Shown: positions 8,355 to 16,332, counted from the stretch's first letter. The stretch: 29,254 nucleotides of DNA from Spirochaetota bacterium (GCA_963205035.1 CAUJII010000081.1:1-29254), one strand, 5' to 3'. Numbers and translations: made by a program. The notes: a model not told the origin generated them from the letters alone.

Positions 8355-9524
8355 GTGAAAAAATTCAGAGTCTTTACTCTCGATTTGTATCTTCTCAAGC
8401 ATTTCTTGCCGTCGCTTGCTGTCGCGAGTGTTTTTTTCACGTTCATCATCGTGATCTTTTTCTTAAAAGAGACGATAAAGCTCGCCGTCGAAAAAAATCT
8501 CGATACGATGGTTATCTTAGAACTCTGCTGGTATGCGCTCGGTTGGACGTTGACCCTCACAATACCGATGGCGTTTTTGCTCTCGACAATCTTGACGGTC
8601 GGAGCTCTGAACGCAGATTCTGAAATCATCGCAATGCGCGCCGGAGGCATTACGTATCCGCGTATCATGCGGCCGTTTGTCTTCGTGTCGATTGTCGTTT
8701 GTCTCTTCCAAGTCTGGTTCTCCAATTTTGTCGTTCCGCAGTTTACCGACAACATGGAAAACGTGCGCAAGTTTATTTTGACATCCGACCCGGTCTCGAC
8801 AATTCGCCCCGGGCAATTTGTGACTCTCGACAAGACAAAAGGCTATGTGCGGAAAATCTATATCGAGCGATTGGTAAAGAGCACAGCCGGCTCGGGAGAA
8901 ATACTTCAAAACATTCAAGTCCGCAAAATTGGCGCAGCACCGGGCGCAACCGGGCTTACCGAACTCATTATCGCGCAAGAAGGACGCAAAGTCTTGAAGC
9001 AGACGGTCGACGGCCATTGGGTGAAGGCGTTGCGTTTGACGAAAGGATTTCTTTTCACAACTGCGCAGGATGGAATTTTTCAACGGATCGATTTTTCGAG
9101 CGGCATCTTCGATTTGAATATTCAGGAGCCGGAGACGATCAAGGCAATGAAGCCCATCGACGACATGGCTTCGCTGACTTTGCCTCAGCTCATCGGGGCT
9201 TTTGAAAAAATCAAGAGCTACCCCAACGCAGTAATGCTTTCGCGCAAGGCGTCTTTGGAAATCCATAAACGGATTGCGCTTTCGATTTCGATGGTGCTCT
9301 TCGTCTTTTTGGGATTTCCCCTGGCGATCGTTAATCGACGCAGCGGCAAAGGTATGGGGCTCGGCGTTTCCGTCATTTTTATTTTTATTTACTTTGCGTT
9401 TTTCATGTCGAGCGACACGCTTGCCGTAAGCCTCGCCGTAGTTTCGCCCATCGTTGCGGCGTACATGGCGAATGCCGCGATAGGCGTCGCGGCGTTCTAT
9501 TATATTTATTCGCGGCTTAGATAG
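8355..9524 (+). CDS. LptF/LptG (YjgP/YjgQ) family LPS-export permease
   Basis: This is an inner-membrane component of the LptB2FG transporter, which extracts lipopolysaccharide and passes it to the periplasmic bridge. It has 389 residues with the family layout: N-terminal helices at about 17-38, 55-78 and 107-128, a periplasmic beta-jellyroll region at about 130-290, and three C-terminal helices at about 300-387. Typical strings include the N-terminal LYLLKHFLPSLAVAS, ADSEIIAMRAGGITYPRIMRP, and EIHKRIALSISMVLFVFLGFPLAI. GTG 8355 is the likely start. The sequence alone does not say whether it is LptF or LptG; the partner is not in the window. Confidence 0.9.
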   Translation: MKKFRVFTLDLYLLKHFLPSLAVASVFFTFIIVIFFLKETIKLAVEKNLDTMVILELCWYALGWTLTLTIPMAFLLSTILTVGALNADSEIIAMRAGGITYPRIMRPFVFVSIVVCLFQVWFSNFVVPQFTDNMENVRKFILTSDPVSTIRPGQFVTLDKTKGYVRKIYIERLVKSTAGSGEILQNIQVRKIGAAPGATGLTELIIAQEGRKVLKQTVDGHWVKALRLTKGFLFTTAQDGIFQRIDFSSGIFDLNIQEPETIKAMKPIDDMASLTLPQLIGAFEKIKSYPNAVMLSRKASLEIHKRIALSISMVLFVFLGFPLAIVNRRSGKGMGLGVSVIFIFIYFAFFMSSDTLAVSLAVVSPIVAAYMANAAIGVAAFYYIYSRLR

Positions 9525-9576
9525 TCTCAATCCCACATAAATTGTTGACGGCATACGGAGCGGGGTAGAGGTATAT
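9525..9576 (+). promoter_or_regulatory. Short gap with TTGACG box and RBS before the DUF1566 lipoprotein
   Basis: TTGACG at 9545-9550 could be a -35 element, but no good -10 sits at the usual distance. AGAGG at 9567-9571 is a well-placed ribosome-binding site, five bases before ATG 9577. No terminator hairpin is evident after the permease gene. Confidence 0.35.
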
Positions 9577-10953
9577 ATGCAGAAAGCAAAGAGGAATAAA
9601 AGACTCCGTATTCGTTTGAAGAGGGCGGCGTGTGTCACTGCTCTCGCGGCGCTCTTTCTTCTTTCTGCGTGCAAGCACTACGGCGATTTTTGGGATCAAA
9701 AAAAGCGTGGCGATTCAACGCCGCGTTTTGTGAGCTATTCTATTTTGAGTCGACCCGCTTCAATCGCAGGGACGGGGATAAACGCAGAAGTGACTTGGTC
9801 GGCGCGCACGAGCCTCGTTGCCGAGTTTACGACGGCGAATGTGCAGTCGGTGACCGTGGGCGGGGTTCCCCAAGCGAGTGGCGTTACGGCGAACGATTTT
9901 TCAAGTGCCGTTACCTATACGTTAACAGGTGCAAAAGGCGAAACGCGTACGTATACGGTAACGGCGGTCACGACGTTTCCTTTTGCCGACACCGGGCAAA
10001 CGAGTTGCTCCAATGCTTCGGCCGCGCAGCCCTGCGGCGATGTGTCGTGGCCGAGGCAAGATGCAGATTACGCCGCACGCCCACGAGCACGGTCGATGGG
10101 AGCACCGGTTCGGCACGCGTCCTTCTTGAGCGACTATACGACGACAGACCATGTCACGGGTCTTGTGTGGAAGACCTGCGCAGAGGGTTTATCTGGTGCC
10201 GCTTGTACAGGCATGGCCAACATAGCAAATTTTTCGACAGCACCGTCGCAATGCACGGCCTTAAACGGCGAGAATTTGGGTGCGGGCTATGCCGGGCTCA
10301 CGAATTGGCGGCTACCGTCGATCCACGAACTGCAAACCTTGGGCAATTATTCGGGCGGTGCGGTTGCGATGGATGTGGCCTCTTTTCCCGGTTCGACAAG
10401 CGCGTCGTTGTGGAGCAGCACGGTCTACGCACCCAACGGGTCAAACGGTTGGTATATGGAGTTTATGACGGGAAAAATTAGCAACACAACAACCTCGACG
10501 TCTTATGGAATCCGCTGCGTTTCAGGTGATCCCATCACTTACACCCCGGCATTCGTCGATAATGGCGATGGCACCGTGACCGACCAAGTCAATGGTCTGC
10601 TTTGGCAAAAATGCAATATGGGCGAGACGTTCTCGGCCTCTTGCACGGGGGCAGCGACGACAAGCACATGGCAGGCAGCGCTTTCCTATTGCAATGGGCT
10701 CACGTGGGCGGGCCGGAACGACTGGCGACTACCCAGCATCAATGAACTTTATAGCGTCGTCGATACGACCGCCTACAACCCTGCAATTTCTCTCACATAT
10801 TTTCCAACAACGGTTTCGGGGGCCAATTATTTTTCATCTACCAGCAACCCGAATAATTATCCCATTATGCTGTATGTTTATTTTGCTGATGGCATTGTGA
10901 ACAACACGTCCAAGTCGAGCACGTACAATGCGCGGTGCGTGACAGATTTGTGA
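9577..10953 (+). CDS. Lipoprotein with two DUF1566 (Lcl C-terminal) domains
   Basis: This is a predicted exported lipoprotein of 458 residues. A basic N-terminus and hydrophobic stretch end in the lipobox LLSAC, with lipidated Cys32. A beta-rich region (about 50-130, INAEVTW...TRTYTVTA) resembles the Ig-like DUF5018-type module of spirochaetal and Bacteroidetes surface proteins. Two DUF1566 repeats follow. Each has the signature GLVWKTC or GLLWQKC, then NWRLPSIHEL (243-252) or DWRLPSINEL (382-391), and ends in YGIRCVSG or YNARCVTD. Paired cysteines lie in each repeat. Function is unknown; a surface adhesive or binding role is inference. Confidence 0.88.
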   Translation: MQKAKRNKRLRIRLKRAACVTALAALFLLSACKHYGDFWDQKKRGDSTPRFVSYSILSRPASIAGTGINAEVTWSARTSLVAEFTTANVQSVTVGGVPQASGVTANDFSSAVTYTLTGAKGETRTYTVTAVTTFPFADTGQTSCSNASAAQPCGDVSWPRQDADYAARPRARSMGAPVRHASFLSDYTTTDHVTGLVWKTCAEGLSGAACTGMANIANFSTAPSQCTALNGENLGAGYAGLTNWRLPSIHELQTLGNYSGGAVAMDVASFPGSTSASLWSSTVYAPNGSNGWYMEFMTGKISNTTTSTSYGIRCVSGDPITYTPAFVDNGDGTVTDQVNGLLWQKCNMGETFSASCTGAATTSTWQAALSYCNGLTWAGRNDWRLPSINELYSVVDTTAYNPAISLTYFPTTVSGANYFSSTSNPNNYPIMLYVYFADGIVNNTSKSSTYNARCVTDL

Positions 10954-11060
10954 GTCTGCTCGTCGCCGTCTGACCGTGCCGCTCTTGACGCCCCCATCTG
11001 TGTCCTCCGTATCCGCAAGTATCCTCCGAGTAACTATTTCACGAAAGGAGGACAGTCGAA

Positions 11061-11142
11061 TTTTCGGTCTTTATATCGAAAATAACTGTTGACGCAGTGC
11101 ATAAAGATTTTTTCTCAAACAGAGTGTGGGTCAGTTGAGAAA
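11061..11142 (+). promoter_or_regulatory. Leader with two inverted repeats before the PAS/HATPase gene
   Basis: The 220-base gap 10954-11173 holds two inverted repeats. TTTTCG (11061-11066) pairs with CGAAAA (11077-11082). A perfect 8-base repeat, TTTCTCAA (11111-11118), pairs with TTGAGAAA (11135-11142) around a 16-base loop. Between them lies TTGACG (11089-11094), a possible -35 box without a convincing -10. Either repeat could be an operator or an mRNA structure. AAGAGGA at 11157-11163 is the ribosome-binding site for ATG 11174. Confidence 0.4.
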
Positions 11143-11173
11143 TCCACCCTATCTTGAAGAGGATTAGCGACGA

Positions 11174-12772
11174 ATGAGCGTTTGGAACAAAATTTCCGAT
11201 TATGGGGTCGAGAAGCTGAAGACCGCGCCGCAACGCCGCCGCCACCGCATCGGCAACCAACTCTTGGCGATTGTCGTTCTCGTGAACCTGGGCATCGGTG
11301 CTATGGAACTCTTGCTCTATGGCATCCTCTTGAGCCGAGATAGCGCCACTTATTTTGGCTACGCCTTTGCGTACACAATCCCCAGCCTCGCGATGAATTG
11401 CTTCGCCATTGGTGCGTACTACTTCAAAAACAAAACGCAAGATATGGATTGGAGTTTTCTTGCAGTTGTTCCGCTCGTTGTGTACATTGGGATGTTCTGC
11501 GTTTTCTTGGGAGCGGAACTCATGGTGCACATTATTTTCTTTGTGCTCATTCCCATTCCTTTTTTTATCTATGGCCACAATTACGTTTCACGCATTGTGC
11601 TTCAAGAGGCCGTCATTATTGCCGGGATTGTTCTCTCGCTGCTCTCGTATCTTTATGTGAAGCCTCTCTTTGCTCTGCCCGCAGACCTCGCTCAAATTTT
11701 TAGAATCGTTCCCTTTCTCACGGTCATCTTGATGTTAGTCTTGGTTTCTTATTATTACTGGCGGCAGACTCTGATTTCCGACACGCAAATGCTGCAAGAA
11801 AAACGCCAGTTGGAGGATTTACTCAACAACATCATTCCTCGCCACAAGCAGGCGGAGAAAAAATATAGAAACCTGGTCGAAGGCTCGGGTGACATTATTT
11901 TTTCCTTAGACGCCGACGGACGAATCAAGACAATCAATAAGGCGCTCCGCACGCATCTGGCGTTCAACCCCGACGAGGCTTTGCAAAAACCCTTCGAGGA
12001 CTATGTCTTTGTAGAGGGGGAAAGAGAAACGAGCATCGAAGCGGCGCTCTTTCGCGGGTATTTGCGCGACGTTATCCAAGAGCAAAAGACGCACTCGTTC
12101 CGTATGGCGCTGCGGCATAAGTACCAACACGAAGCGGTGGAGCTTTCGTTTACTCTCGAATACACCGAAACAGAAGGCGAGGTGGAAATACTCGGTAAAG
12201 CGACTTCGGTGCAGCAAGACCTGATCTTGCATTTTTTGCAGCGCGAGAAAGGCCGCTATACCATCGGCAACTCGATTGCCCATGCGGAGATCTTGAGCCA
12301 TAAGCTCACGCGCAACCTCGTCAAAGTATTTTCGACAACCGAAGTTCAGGCGCTGCGCATTAGCTTGCGCGAGATACTCGTCAACGCCATCGAGCACGGG
12401 AACTTAGCGGTCACGTACGAAGAAAAAACCGACGCACAACAAGACGGCGATTTCTTGGAATTCTTGCGCATGCGCCAGCAAGACCCGCGCTATAAAGACC
12501 GCAAGGTGCTTGTCGAATATCTCTTCGATCAAAACAAGGTGGCGTATCAAATTACCGACGAAGGAGCGGGGTTCGATCACGCGGTACTCTTAAGCGACGA
12601 TTCCGACTCAGCCAACGAGAATTTCTTATCGCATGGACGAGGAATCACAATGACAAAAAATATTTTCGACTTGGTGCGCTACAATGAAACCGGCAACCGT
12701 GTGCTCTTGGTTAAGCACTTAAGCGAAACAGAAGTCGAGAATATCCCGAAAGAAGAACTCGTCCGAGTGTAG
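11174..12772 (+). CDS. Membrane PAS sensor with C-terminal HATPase domain, no DHp
   Basis: This 532-residue protein has three parts. About six membrane helices lie between 28 and 196. A short coiled stretch and a PAS domain follow (about 228-345, opening KKYRNLVEGSGDIIFSLDADG). A GHKL ATP-binding domain lies at about 365-515 with N box SLREILVNAIEHGN (397-410), G1 motif DEGAGFD (462-468) and G2 motif HGRGITM (487-493). I find no H-box or dimerisation/phosphotransfer region between PAS and ATPase. This resembles RsbW/SpoIIAB-type (HATPase_c_2) signalling more than a classical histidine kinase. The partner (an anti-anti-sigma factor, phosphatase or response regulator) is not in the window. Confidence 0.82.
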   Translation: MSVWNKISDYGVEKLKTAPQRRRHRIGNQLLAIVVLVNLGIGAMELLLYGILLSRDSATYFGYAFAYTIPSLAMNCFAIGAYYFKNKTQDMDWSFLAVVPLVVYIGMFCVFLGAELMVHIIFFVLIPIPFFIYGHNYVSRIVLQEAVIIAGIVLSLLSYLYVKPLFALPADLAQIFRIVPFLTVILMLVLVSYYYWRQTLISDTQMLQEKRQLEDLLNNIIPRHKQAEKKYRNLVEGSGDIIFSLDADGRIKTINKALRTHLAFNPDEALQKPFEDYVFVEGERETSIEAALFRGYLRDVIQEQKTHSFRMALRHKYQHEAVELSFTLEYTETEGEVEILGKATSVQQDLILHFLQREKGRYTIGNSIAHAEILSHKLTRNLVKVFSTTEVQALRISLREILVNAIEHGNLAVTYEEKTDAQQDGDFLEFLRMRQQDPRYKDRKVLVEYLFDQNKVAYQITDEGAGFDHAVLLSDDSDSANENFLSHGRGITMTKNIFDLVRYNETGNRVLLVKHLSETEVENIPKEELVRV

Positions 12773-12890
12773 GCGGATCCCCAAATTGTACCAATGAGTT
12801 CCCGCACAGGCTCCTAAATGGTCACGGGGTAAATCCCACGTGCGAGTTAAATGCTGTGCGCAATAAAGCGATCCTCGTGTAGGGTTTTGA

Positions 12891-13346
12891 ATGCAAATCA
12901 ATACCGAGCTGGCAATCGACGCGCCGGCAAGCGATGTGTGGAAGGTCTTAACCGATTTCGCGTCGTACCCGCAGTGGAATCCCGTCATCACAAAAATTGA
13001 AGGTTCGCCCATCATCGGCGAGCAGATTAGTTTCAAAATCTGTGTTTTTCCAAAAATCGAATTGCCGATTATGGCCTGCGAAATATTAATTGCAAGCGAA
13101 CAGAATAAAGAGTTGCGCTGGCGCGGGCCTACTGTGCCGGTTCTCGATGCCGTTATTACGGGGGAGCACTACTTTATGGTGCAAGCCATGGGCGAAGGAA
13201 AATCGCGACTCATCCACGGCGAAAACTTCACCGGACTTATTGTGCCCGCTCTCGCGCCGCTTTTGCAGGCGCGGTTGACATCGCTTTATAGTTCGATGAA
13301 TAAATCGCTCAAAGAGCGGTGTGAAAAGTTGAGGCTGTCGAAGTAA
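12891..13346 (+). CDS. SRPBCC-family (START-like) protein
   Basis: This is a small cytoplasmic protein of 151 residues with a polyketide cyclase/dehydrase-type helix-grip fold. The N-terminal signature INTELAIDAPASDVWKVLTDFASYPQWNPVI is typical, and the pattern ending in a long C-terminal helix (about 125-148) fits the fold. Such proteins bind small hydrophobic ligands; the ligand here is unknown. ATG 12891 has only a weak upstream site (taggg). It stands alone and is convergent with tpx. The 118-base gap before it shows nothing I can name. Confidence 0.8.
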   Translation: MQINTELAIDAPASDVWKVLTDFASYPQWNPVITKIEGSPIIGEQISFKICVFPKIELPIMACEILIASEQNKELRWRGPTVPVLDAVITGEHYFMVQAMGEGKSRLIHGENFTGLIVPALAPLLQARLTSLYSSMNKSLKERCEKLRLSK

Positions 13347-13361
13347 AATACCTACAGCCTC
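13331..13361. terminator. Perfect 8-bp inverted repeat between convergent genes
   Basis: GAGGCTGT (13331-13338) pairs with ACAGCCTC (13354-13361) over a 15-base loop that includes the SRPBCC stop codon. On the minus strand the stem is followed by AACTTTTC, a weak T-run, so it more likely serves tpx. On the plus strand no T-run follows. Confidence 0.45.
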
Positions 13362-13371
13362 CCGTGTTAAA

Positions 13372-13872
13372 TTACTTAGCGGCTGCTAACGCCTTTTCGT
13401 AGTCGGGTTCGTTCGCCGTCTCAGCGACTTGCTCGGTATAAAGAACCTTGCCCGCCGCGTCGGCTACGACAATCGAGCGGGACATGAGGCCTTCGAGCGG
13501 TCCGTCGGTAAAAACCAAGCCCCAGCGTTTGCTAAAGTCGCGGTCGCGTAAATCCGACGCAGTTACTACGTTCTTGATTCCTTCCGCTCCGCAGAATCGC
13601 CCTTGCGCAAATGGGAGGTCCGACGAAACGCAAACGACTACCGTGTTTTGTAAGGCCGCCGCCTTTTCGTTGAACTTGCGCACCGAAGTCGCGCAAGTCG
13701 GTGTGTCGAGGCTTGGAAAGATATTAAAAATCACTTTCTTCCCCTTGAGGTCTTGTAGCTTGAGATCCGATAAATCTTGCTTCGTGAGCCGAAAGTCGCC
13801 AAGTTGAGAGCCGACAGCCGGTAGAGTTCCGCTGGTTGTGAAGGGATTACCCTTGAATGTTACTTTTGCCAT
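13372..13872 (-). CDS. tpx: Thiol peroxidase Tpx (atypical 2-Cys peroxiredoxin)
   Basis: Tpx reduces hydrogen peroxide and organic peroxides using thioredoxin. It has 166 residues, close to the usual length. The peroxidatic cysteine C60 lies in FPSLDTPTCATSVRKF, with T57 of the TxxC motif. The resolving cysteine is C94 in GRFCGAEG. The conserved arginine is R132 in LMSRSIVV. Ordered family blocks (VGSQLGDFRL, SSDLPFAQGRFC, WGLVFTDGPLEGLMSRS) leave little doubt. It is transcribed towards the SRPBCC gene and divergently from flbD across an AT-rich gap of about 90 bases. Confidence 0.97.
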   Translation of the reverse strand: MAKVTFKGNPFTTSGTLPAVGSQLGDFRLTKQDLSDLKLQDLKGKKVIFNIFPSLDTPTCATSVRKFNEKAAALQNTVVVCVSSDLPFAQGRFCGAEGIKNVVTASDLRDRDFSKRWGLVFTDGPLEGLMSRSIVVADAAGKVLYTEQVAETANEPDYEKALAAAK

Positions 13873-13923
13873 AGTACTAAGAATATATATAAATTTGGAC
13901 TAAGTTTCGATAAAAATATCACT

Positions 13924-13951
13924 TTAAGGATTTTTATTAAAATCCGACATA
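13924..13951 (+). promoter_or_regulatory. Possible flagellar sigma-28-like promoter before flbD
   Basis: TTAA at 13924-13927 is followed, 15 bases later, by TCCGACAT (13943-13950). This matches 5 of 8 bases of the sigma-28 -10 consensus GCCGATAA, next to a TAAA-like -35. If used, transcription would begin near 13957, which favours the internal ATG 13964 as the flbD start. The match is partial, and the AT-rich region also offers sigma-70-like boxes. Confidence 0.25.
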
Positions 13952-13963
13952 ATGTATAAGGGT

Positions 13964-14164
13964 ATGGTACAGCTCAGCCGCCTCAATGGAAAAGTGTTCT
14001 TTTTGAACCCAAACCTTATTGAGATTTTTGAGTCTACGCCCGACACGGTGATTAAACTTACCGATGGCACAAAGTATATTGTGCGCGAGAAACCCGATGA
14101 GCTTCTGGAAAAAATTGTGGCTTTCAATCGCCAGATTTTTGCCGAGAAGACACGCATAGAATAA
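13964..14164 (+). CDS. flbD: Flagellar protein FlbD
   Basis: This is a small protein of 66 residues found in flagellar operons of spirochaetes and Firmicutes; its exact role is unclear. The family pattern is full length: VQLSRLNGKVFFLNPNLIEI, then ESTPDTVIKLTDGTKYIVRE, then DELLEKIVAFNRQIF. I chose ATG 13964 because family members begin with M-x-x-L-x-R-L-N-G. ATG 13952 would add four residues. AAGGG (13958-13962) sits too close to 13964 to be a normal ribosome-binding site. fliL starts 10 bases after its stop. Confidence 0.9.
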   Translation: MVQLSRLNGKVFFLNPNLIEIFESTPDTVIKLTDGTKYIVREKPDELLEKIVAFNRQIFAEKTRIE

Positions 14165-14174
14165 GGAAAACACT

Positions 14175-14702
14175 ATGGCAGATGCAGAAGATTTAGACCA
14201 AGAAGAAGGCGAGGTTCAAGCCCCGCCCCCCAGTGGGCGTTCACGCATTGTTACGATTCTGATTTGGGTTGTCGCAGGTCTCATCGCTTTGGCTCTCATG
14301 TTCGTGATTTCTGTCATGGTCGCGAAGTATTACAAAAACGCCGACTTTCAAGAGACAGAGAGCATTACGATTGCTCCCCCTTCGGCGCCTCCCGCAATTT
14401 TCAAAATCAAACACGAGTTTCGCGTGAACACCGCCGATACCGACGAAGCGCACTACGCACAGGCAGTCATTACGCTCGGATATGAAGGCGAACTCAATAA
14501 GATGCTCGACGCAGAATTAGCGCAACGCATGCCGCAGATGATCCATATCATCAACATTATCTTGGGCGGCAAAAGGCGCGATGAGCTTTTCACTCCGTTG
14601 CAAAAACTCAATTTGGGTGAAGAGATAAAAAATCAAATCAACATGATCTTGCGAGACGGCAAAATTTCTGAAGTGATGTTTGAACAGTTGGTGGTAAGCT
14701 AA
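14175..14702 (+). CDS. fliL: Flagellar basal body-associated protein FliL
   Basis: FliL is a single-pass inner-membrane protein that associates with the flagellar stator and influences torque. It has 175 residues: an acidic cytoplasmic N-terminus (1-21), one membrane helix at about 23-50, and a periplasmic FliL domain at about 70-175. The late part (RRDELFTPLQKLNLGEEIKNQIN, then ISEVMFEQLVVS) is typical of the family. AAGGA just upstream is a good ribosome-binding site. It lies between flbD and fliY, with 10-base gaps on each side. Confidence 0.93.
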   Translation: MADAEDLDQEEGEVQAPPPSGRSRIVTILIWVVAGLIALALMFVISVMVAKYYKNADFQETESITIAPPSAPPAIFKIKHEFRVNTADTDEAHYAQAVITLGYEGELNKMLDAELAQRMPQMIHIINIILGGKRRDELFTPLQKLNLGEEIKNQINMILRDGKISEVMFEQLVVS

Positions 14703-14712
14703 GGAGAAAACT

Positions 14713-15777
14713 ATGGGTGACGGGTCTTTATCACAAGAAGAAATTGATGCGCTCTTGATGGGCACCGACGAGATGTCGACGCCTGCCGCAAAGGGCGGCT
14801 CAGCCATGACAGATACCGGTGGGCTTTCACCGACCGACAAAGAAATTTTAAGCGACGCGTTTAGCGATGCGATGCAGGTTGCCGGCACTCAAGCCGGAGC
14901 GATGGTCGGCAAGAATGTGCAGATAACCAATGCGCAAGTCGAAGAAATCCCGACAGCGCAGCTTGCGCAAGAATTGCCACAGGGCGGTGTGGTTGCAGAA
15001 ATCCGCATGGGGTCGACGCAAACAGCACTCGTTTTCCCGAAAGACTTAGCGCGGCGTATTGCACAGACGATGATGGGCGCAAACGATGACGGCGGCGACA
15101 TCAACGATGCTCACCTTTCGACTCTGTCCGAGCTTTCACAAAGTATCATCTCTTCGATGGCGAACGGCTTAGGCGCGAAGTTTAACGATTCGTTAAGCCC
15201 TTCGATGCCTGAGATGAAAGTCTATAACTCGCCGGCGGATGCACCGCAATTTGTCGGCGGCGTTGTCAAGGTCGCGTATAACATGACAGTCGAAGGCATT
15301 CCGAGTGCGCGCATTATGCACTATGTCGATGCCGCGTCTGCCACAAAGTGGGCGCGTGCCAACCGAACACAGAGCGCACCCCAAGCGGCTTCTTTCGATA
15401 TGGATTTCGGCGCACCGGCTGCCGGTGGCGGCATGGGTGGTGCGAGCGGAGTCTCGGTTAATCCGATTAACTTCCCGAGCTTGCAGCAATCGGGTTCCTC
15501 GTCGCAGCTCCCCCCTAACCTCGAACTCTTGCTCGATGTGCAGATGGCCCTCACGGTTGAGCTCGGGCGCACGAAGAAATACGTCAAAGAAATTCTCTCT
15601 CTCGGCGAAGGTTCGATTATCGAGCTCGACAAACTCGCCGGTGAACCGGTGGACTTACTCGTCAACGGCAAGCTGATTGCGCGTGGCGAGGTTGTCGTTA
15701 TCGACGAAAACTTCGGCGTGCGCGTCACAGACATCGTGGGCCCGGCAGAGCGCATGGCACGGATGGCGGGCGGCTAA
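14713..15777 (+). CDS. fliY: Flagellar motor switch protein FliY (FliN/FliY)
   Basis: This is a C-ring switch protein of 354 residues in three parts. The N-terminal MGDGSLSQEEIDALL resembles the CheY-P-binding peptide of FliM and Bacillus FliY. A CheC-like region lies at about 40-215. After a Gly/Ser/Ala-rich linker (230-265) comes a SpoA/FliN domain at about 272-345 (LLLDVQMALTVELGRTKKYV, ELDKLAGEPVDLLVNG, VVVIDENFGVRVTDIV). The CheC active-site motif S/D-x3-E-x2-N reads S136-x3-E140-x2-Q143, so the asparagine appears replaced. AAGGAG precedes ATG 14713. fliM, motA and motB, often between flbD and fliY in spirochaetes, are missing. Confidence 0.93.
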   Translation: MGDGSLSQEEIDALLMGTDEMSTPAAKGGSAMTDTGGLSPTDKEILSDAFSDAMQVAGTQAGAMVGKNVQITNAQVEEIPTAQLAQELPQGGVVAEIRMGSTQTALVFPKDLARRIAQTMMGANDDGGDINDAHLSTLSELSQSIISSMANGLGAKFNDSLSPSMPEMKVYNSPADAPQFVGGVVKVAYNMTVEGIPSARIMHYVDAASATKWARANRTQSAPQAASFDMDFGAPAAGGGMGGASGVSVNPINFPSLQQSGSSSQLPPNLELLLDVQMALTVELGRTKKYVKEILSLGEGSIIELDKLAGEPVDLLVNGKLIARGEVVVIDENFGVRVTDIVGPAERMARMAGG

Positions 15778-15778
15778 T

Positions 15779-16240
15779 CTAAGGCAGCGTTGTAGCTGAG
15801 ACTTCGTTCGAGGCTTCGGAGCGCACCCCTTTGCGTGAGTGCGCTTGTAATCTAAAAAAATACGTCGTGCCTATTTCAAACGGCATGACATTTGTAAAAC
15901 GGGAAATCGTTACACTCTGCGTTTGATTGATGTCGAACTCGGCATTGGTGTGCAAAAAAGTGGGAGTGCTCCCGTTTATCGTTAAGGGTTCCATGGAATA
16001 AGCCTCGCCGTCGCTGATACTGATGCGAGAGATGAGTAGGTTGTAACCGTCGAAAGTCTTCTCTTGGTTTTGTACGCTATACTCGATACGCATTTTCTGT
16101 CCCGCAACCGCCGTCACTTGGAGCCCTGTCGGGCGCTTGAGCGACAGCTCTTCGTCGTAAGGGATGTTCATCCCACAGTTAAAGGCGAAGAGCAGAGTGG
16201 GGTAAATACACCGGTTTCTTAAACGGGCAAAAAACGCCAT
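15779..16240 (-). CDS. Predicted FN3-domain lipoprotein
   Basis: This is a predicted exported lipoprotein of 153 residues from ATG 16240; a GTG at 16249 would add three. The N-terminus is basic then hydrophobic and ends in LLFAFNC. The candidate lipidated cysteine is residue 22 from ATG 16240, with Asn at -1, a relaxed lipobox as seen in spirochaetes. From about 35 onward it reads like one fibronectin type III domain: RPTGLQVTAVAGQKMRIEYS, then FEIGTTYFFRLQAHSRKG, then ASNEVSATTLP at the end. It is convergent with fliY, the stops being one base apart. Function is unknown. Confidence 0.75.
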   Translation of the reverse strand: MAFFARLRNRCIYPTLLFAFNCGMNIPYDEELSLKRPTGLQVTAVAGQKMRIEYSVQNQEKTFDGYNLLISRISISDGEAYSMEPLTINGSTPTFLHTNAEFDINQTQSVTISRFTNVMPFEIGTTYFFRLQAHSRKGVRSEASNEVSATTLP

Positions 16241-16298
16241 TTGTGACACGTTCGTTAAACGAGAAGGGGTGACAACCCTGTAGGGAATGGAAAAAAAC

Positions 16299-16326
16299 TT
16301 GCCACGGAGTGATTAATGGACATTAT
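16299..16326 (+). promoter_or_regulatory. Candidate promoter for the phd-vapC pair
   Basis: TTGCCA (16299-16304) and CATTAT (16321-16326) are 16 bases apart. A start site about seven bases downstream falls at the antitoxin ATG 16333, implying a leaderless mRNA. TGTACA (16326-16331) is a small palindrome that could be part of an autoregulatory site. The evidence is pattern-based only. Confidence 0.35.
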
Positions 16327-16332
16327 GTACAC

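Noticed and set aside
8517..9674. Long minus-strand open frame opposite the LptF/LptG gene
   Set aside because: It is rich in Arg, His and Cys with no family pattern and lies antisense to a clear membrane protein; a composition shadow of the coding strand.
16255..16285. Terminator hairpin aggggtgacaaccct between the FN3 lipoprotein and phd
   Set aside because: Mismatched short stem, three-base loop, and wrong position: both genes point away from it.
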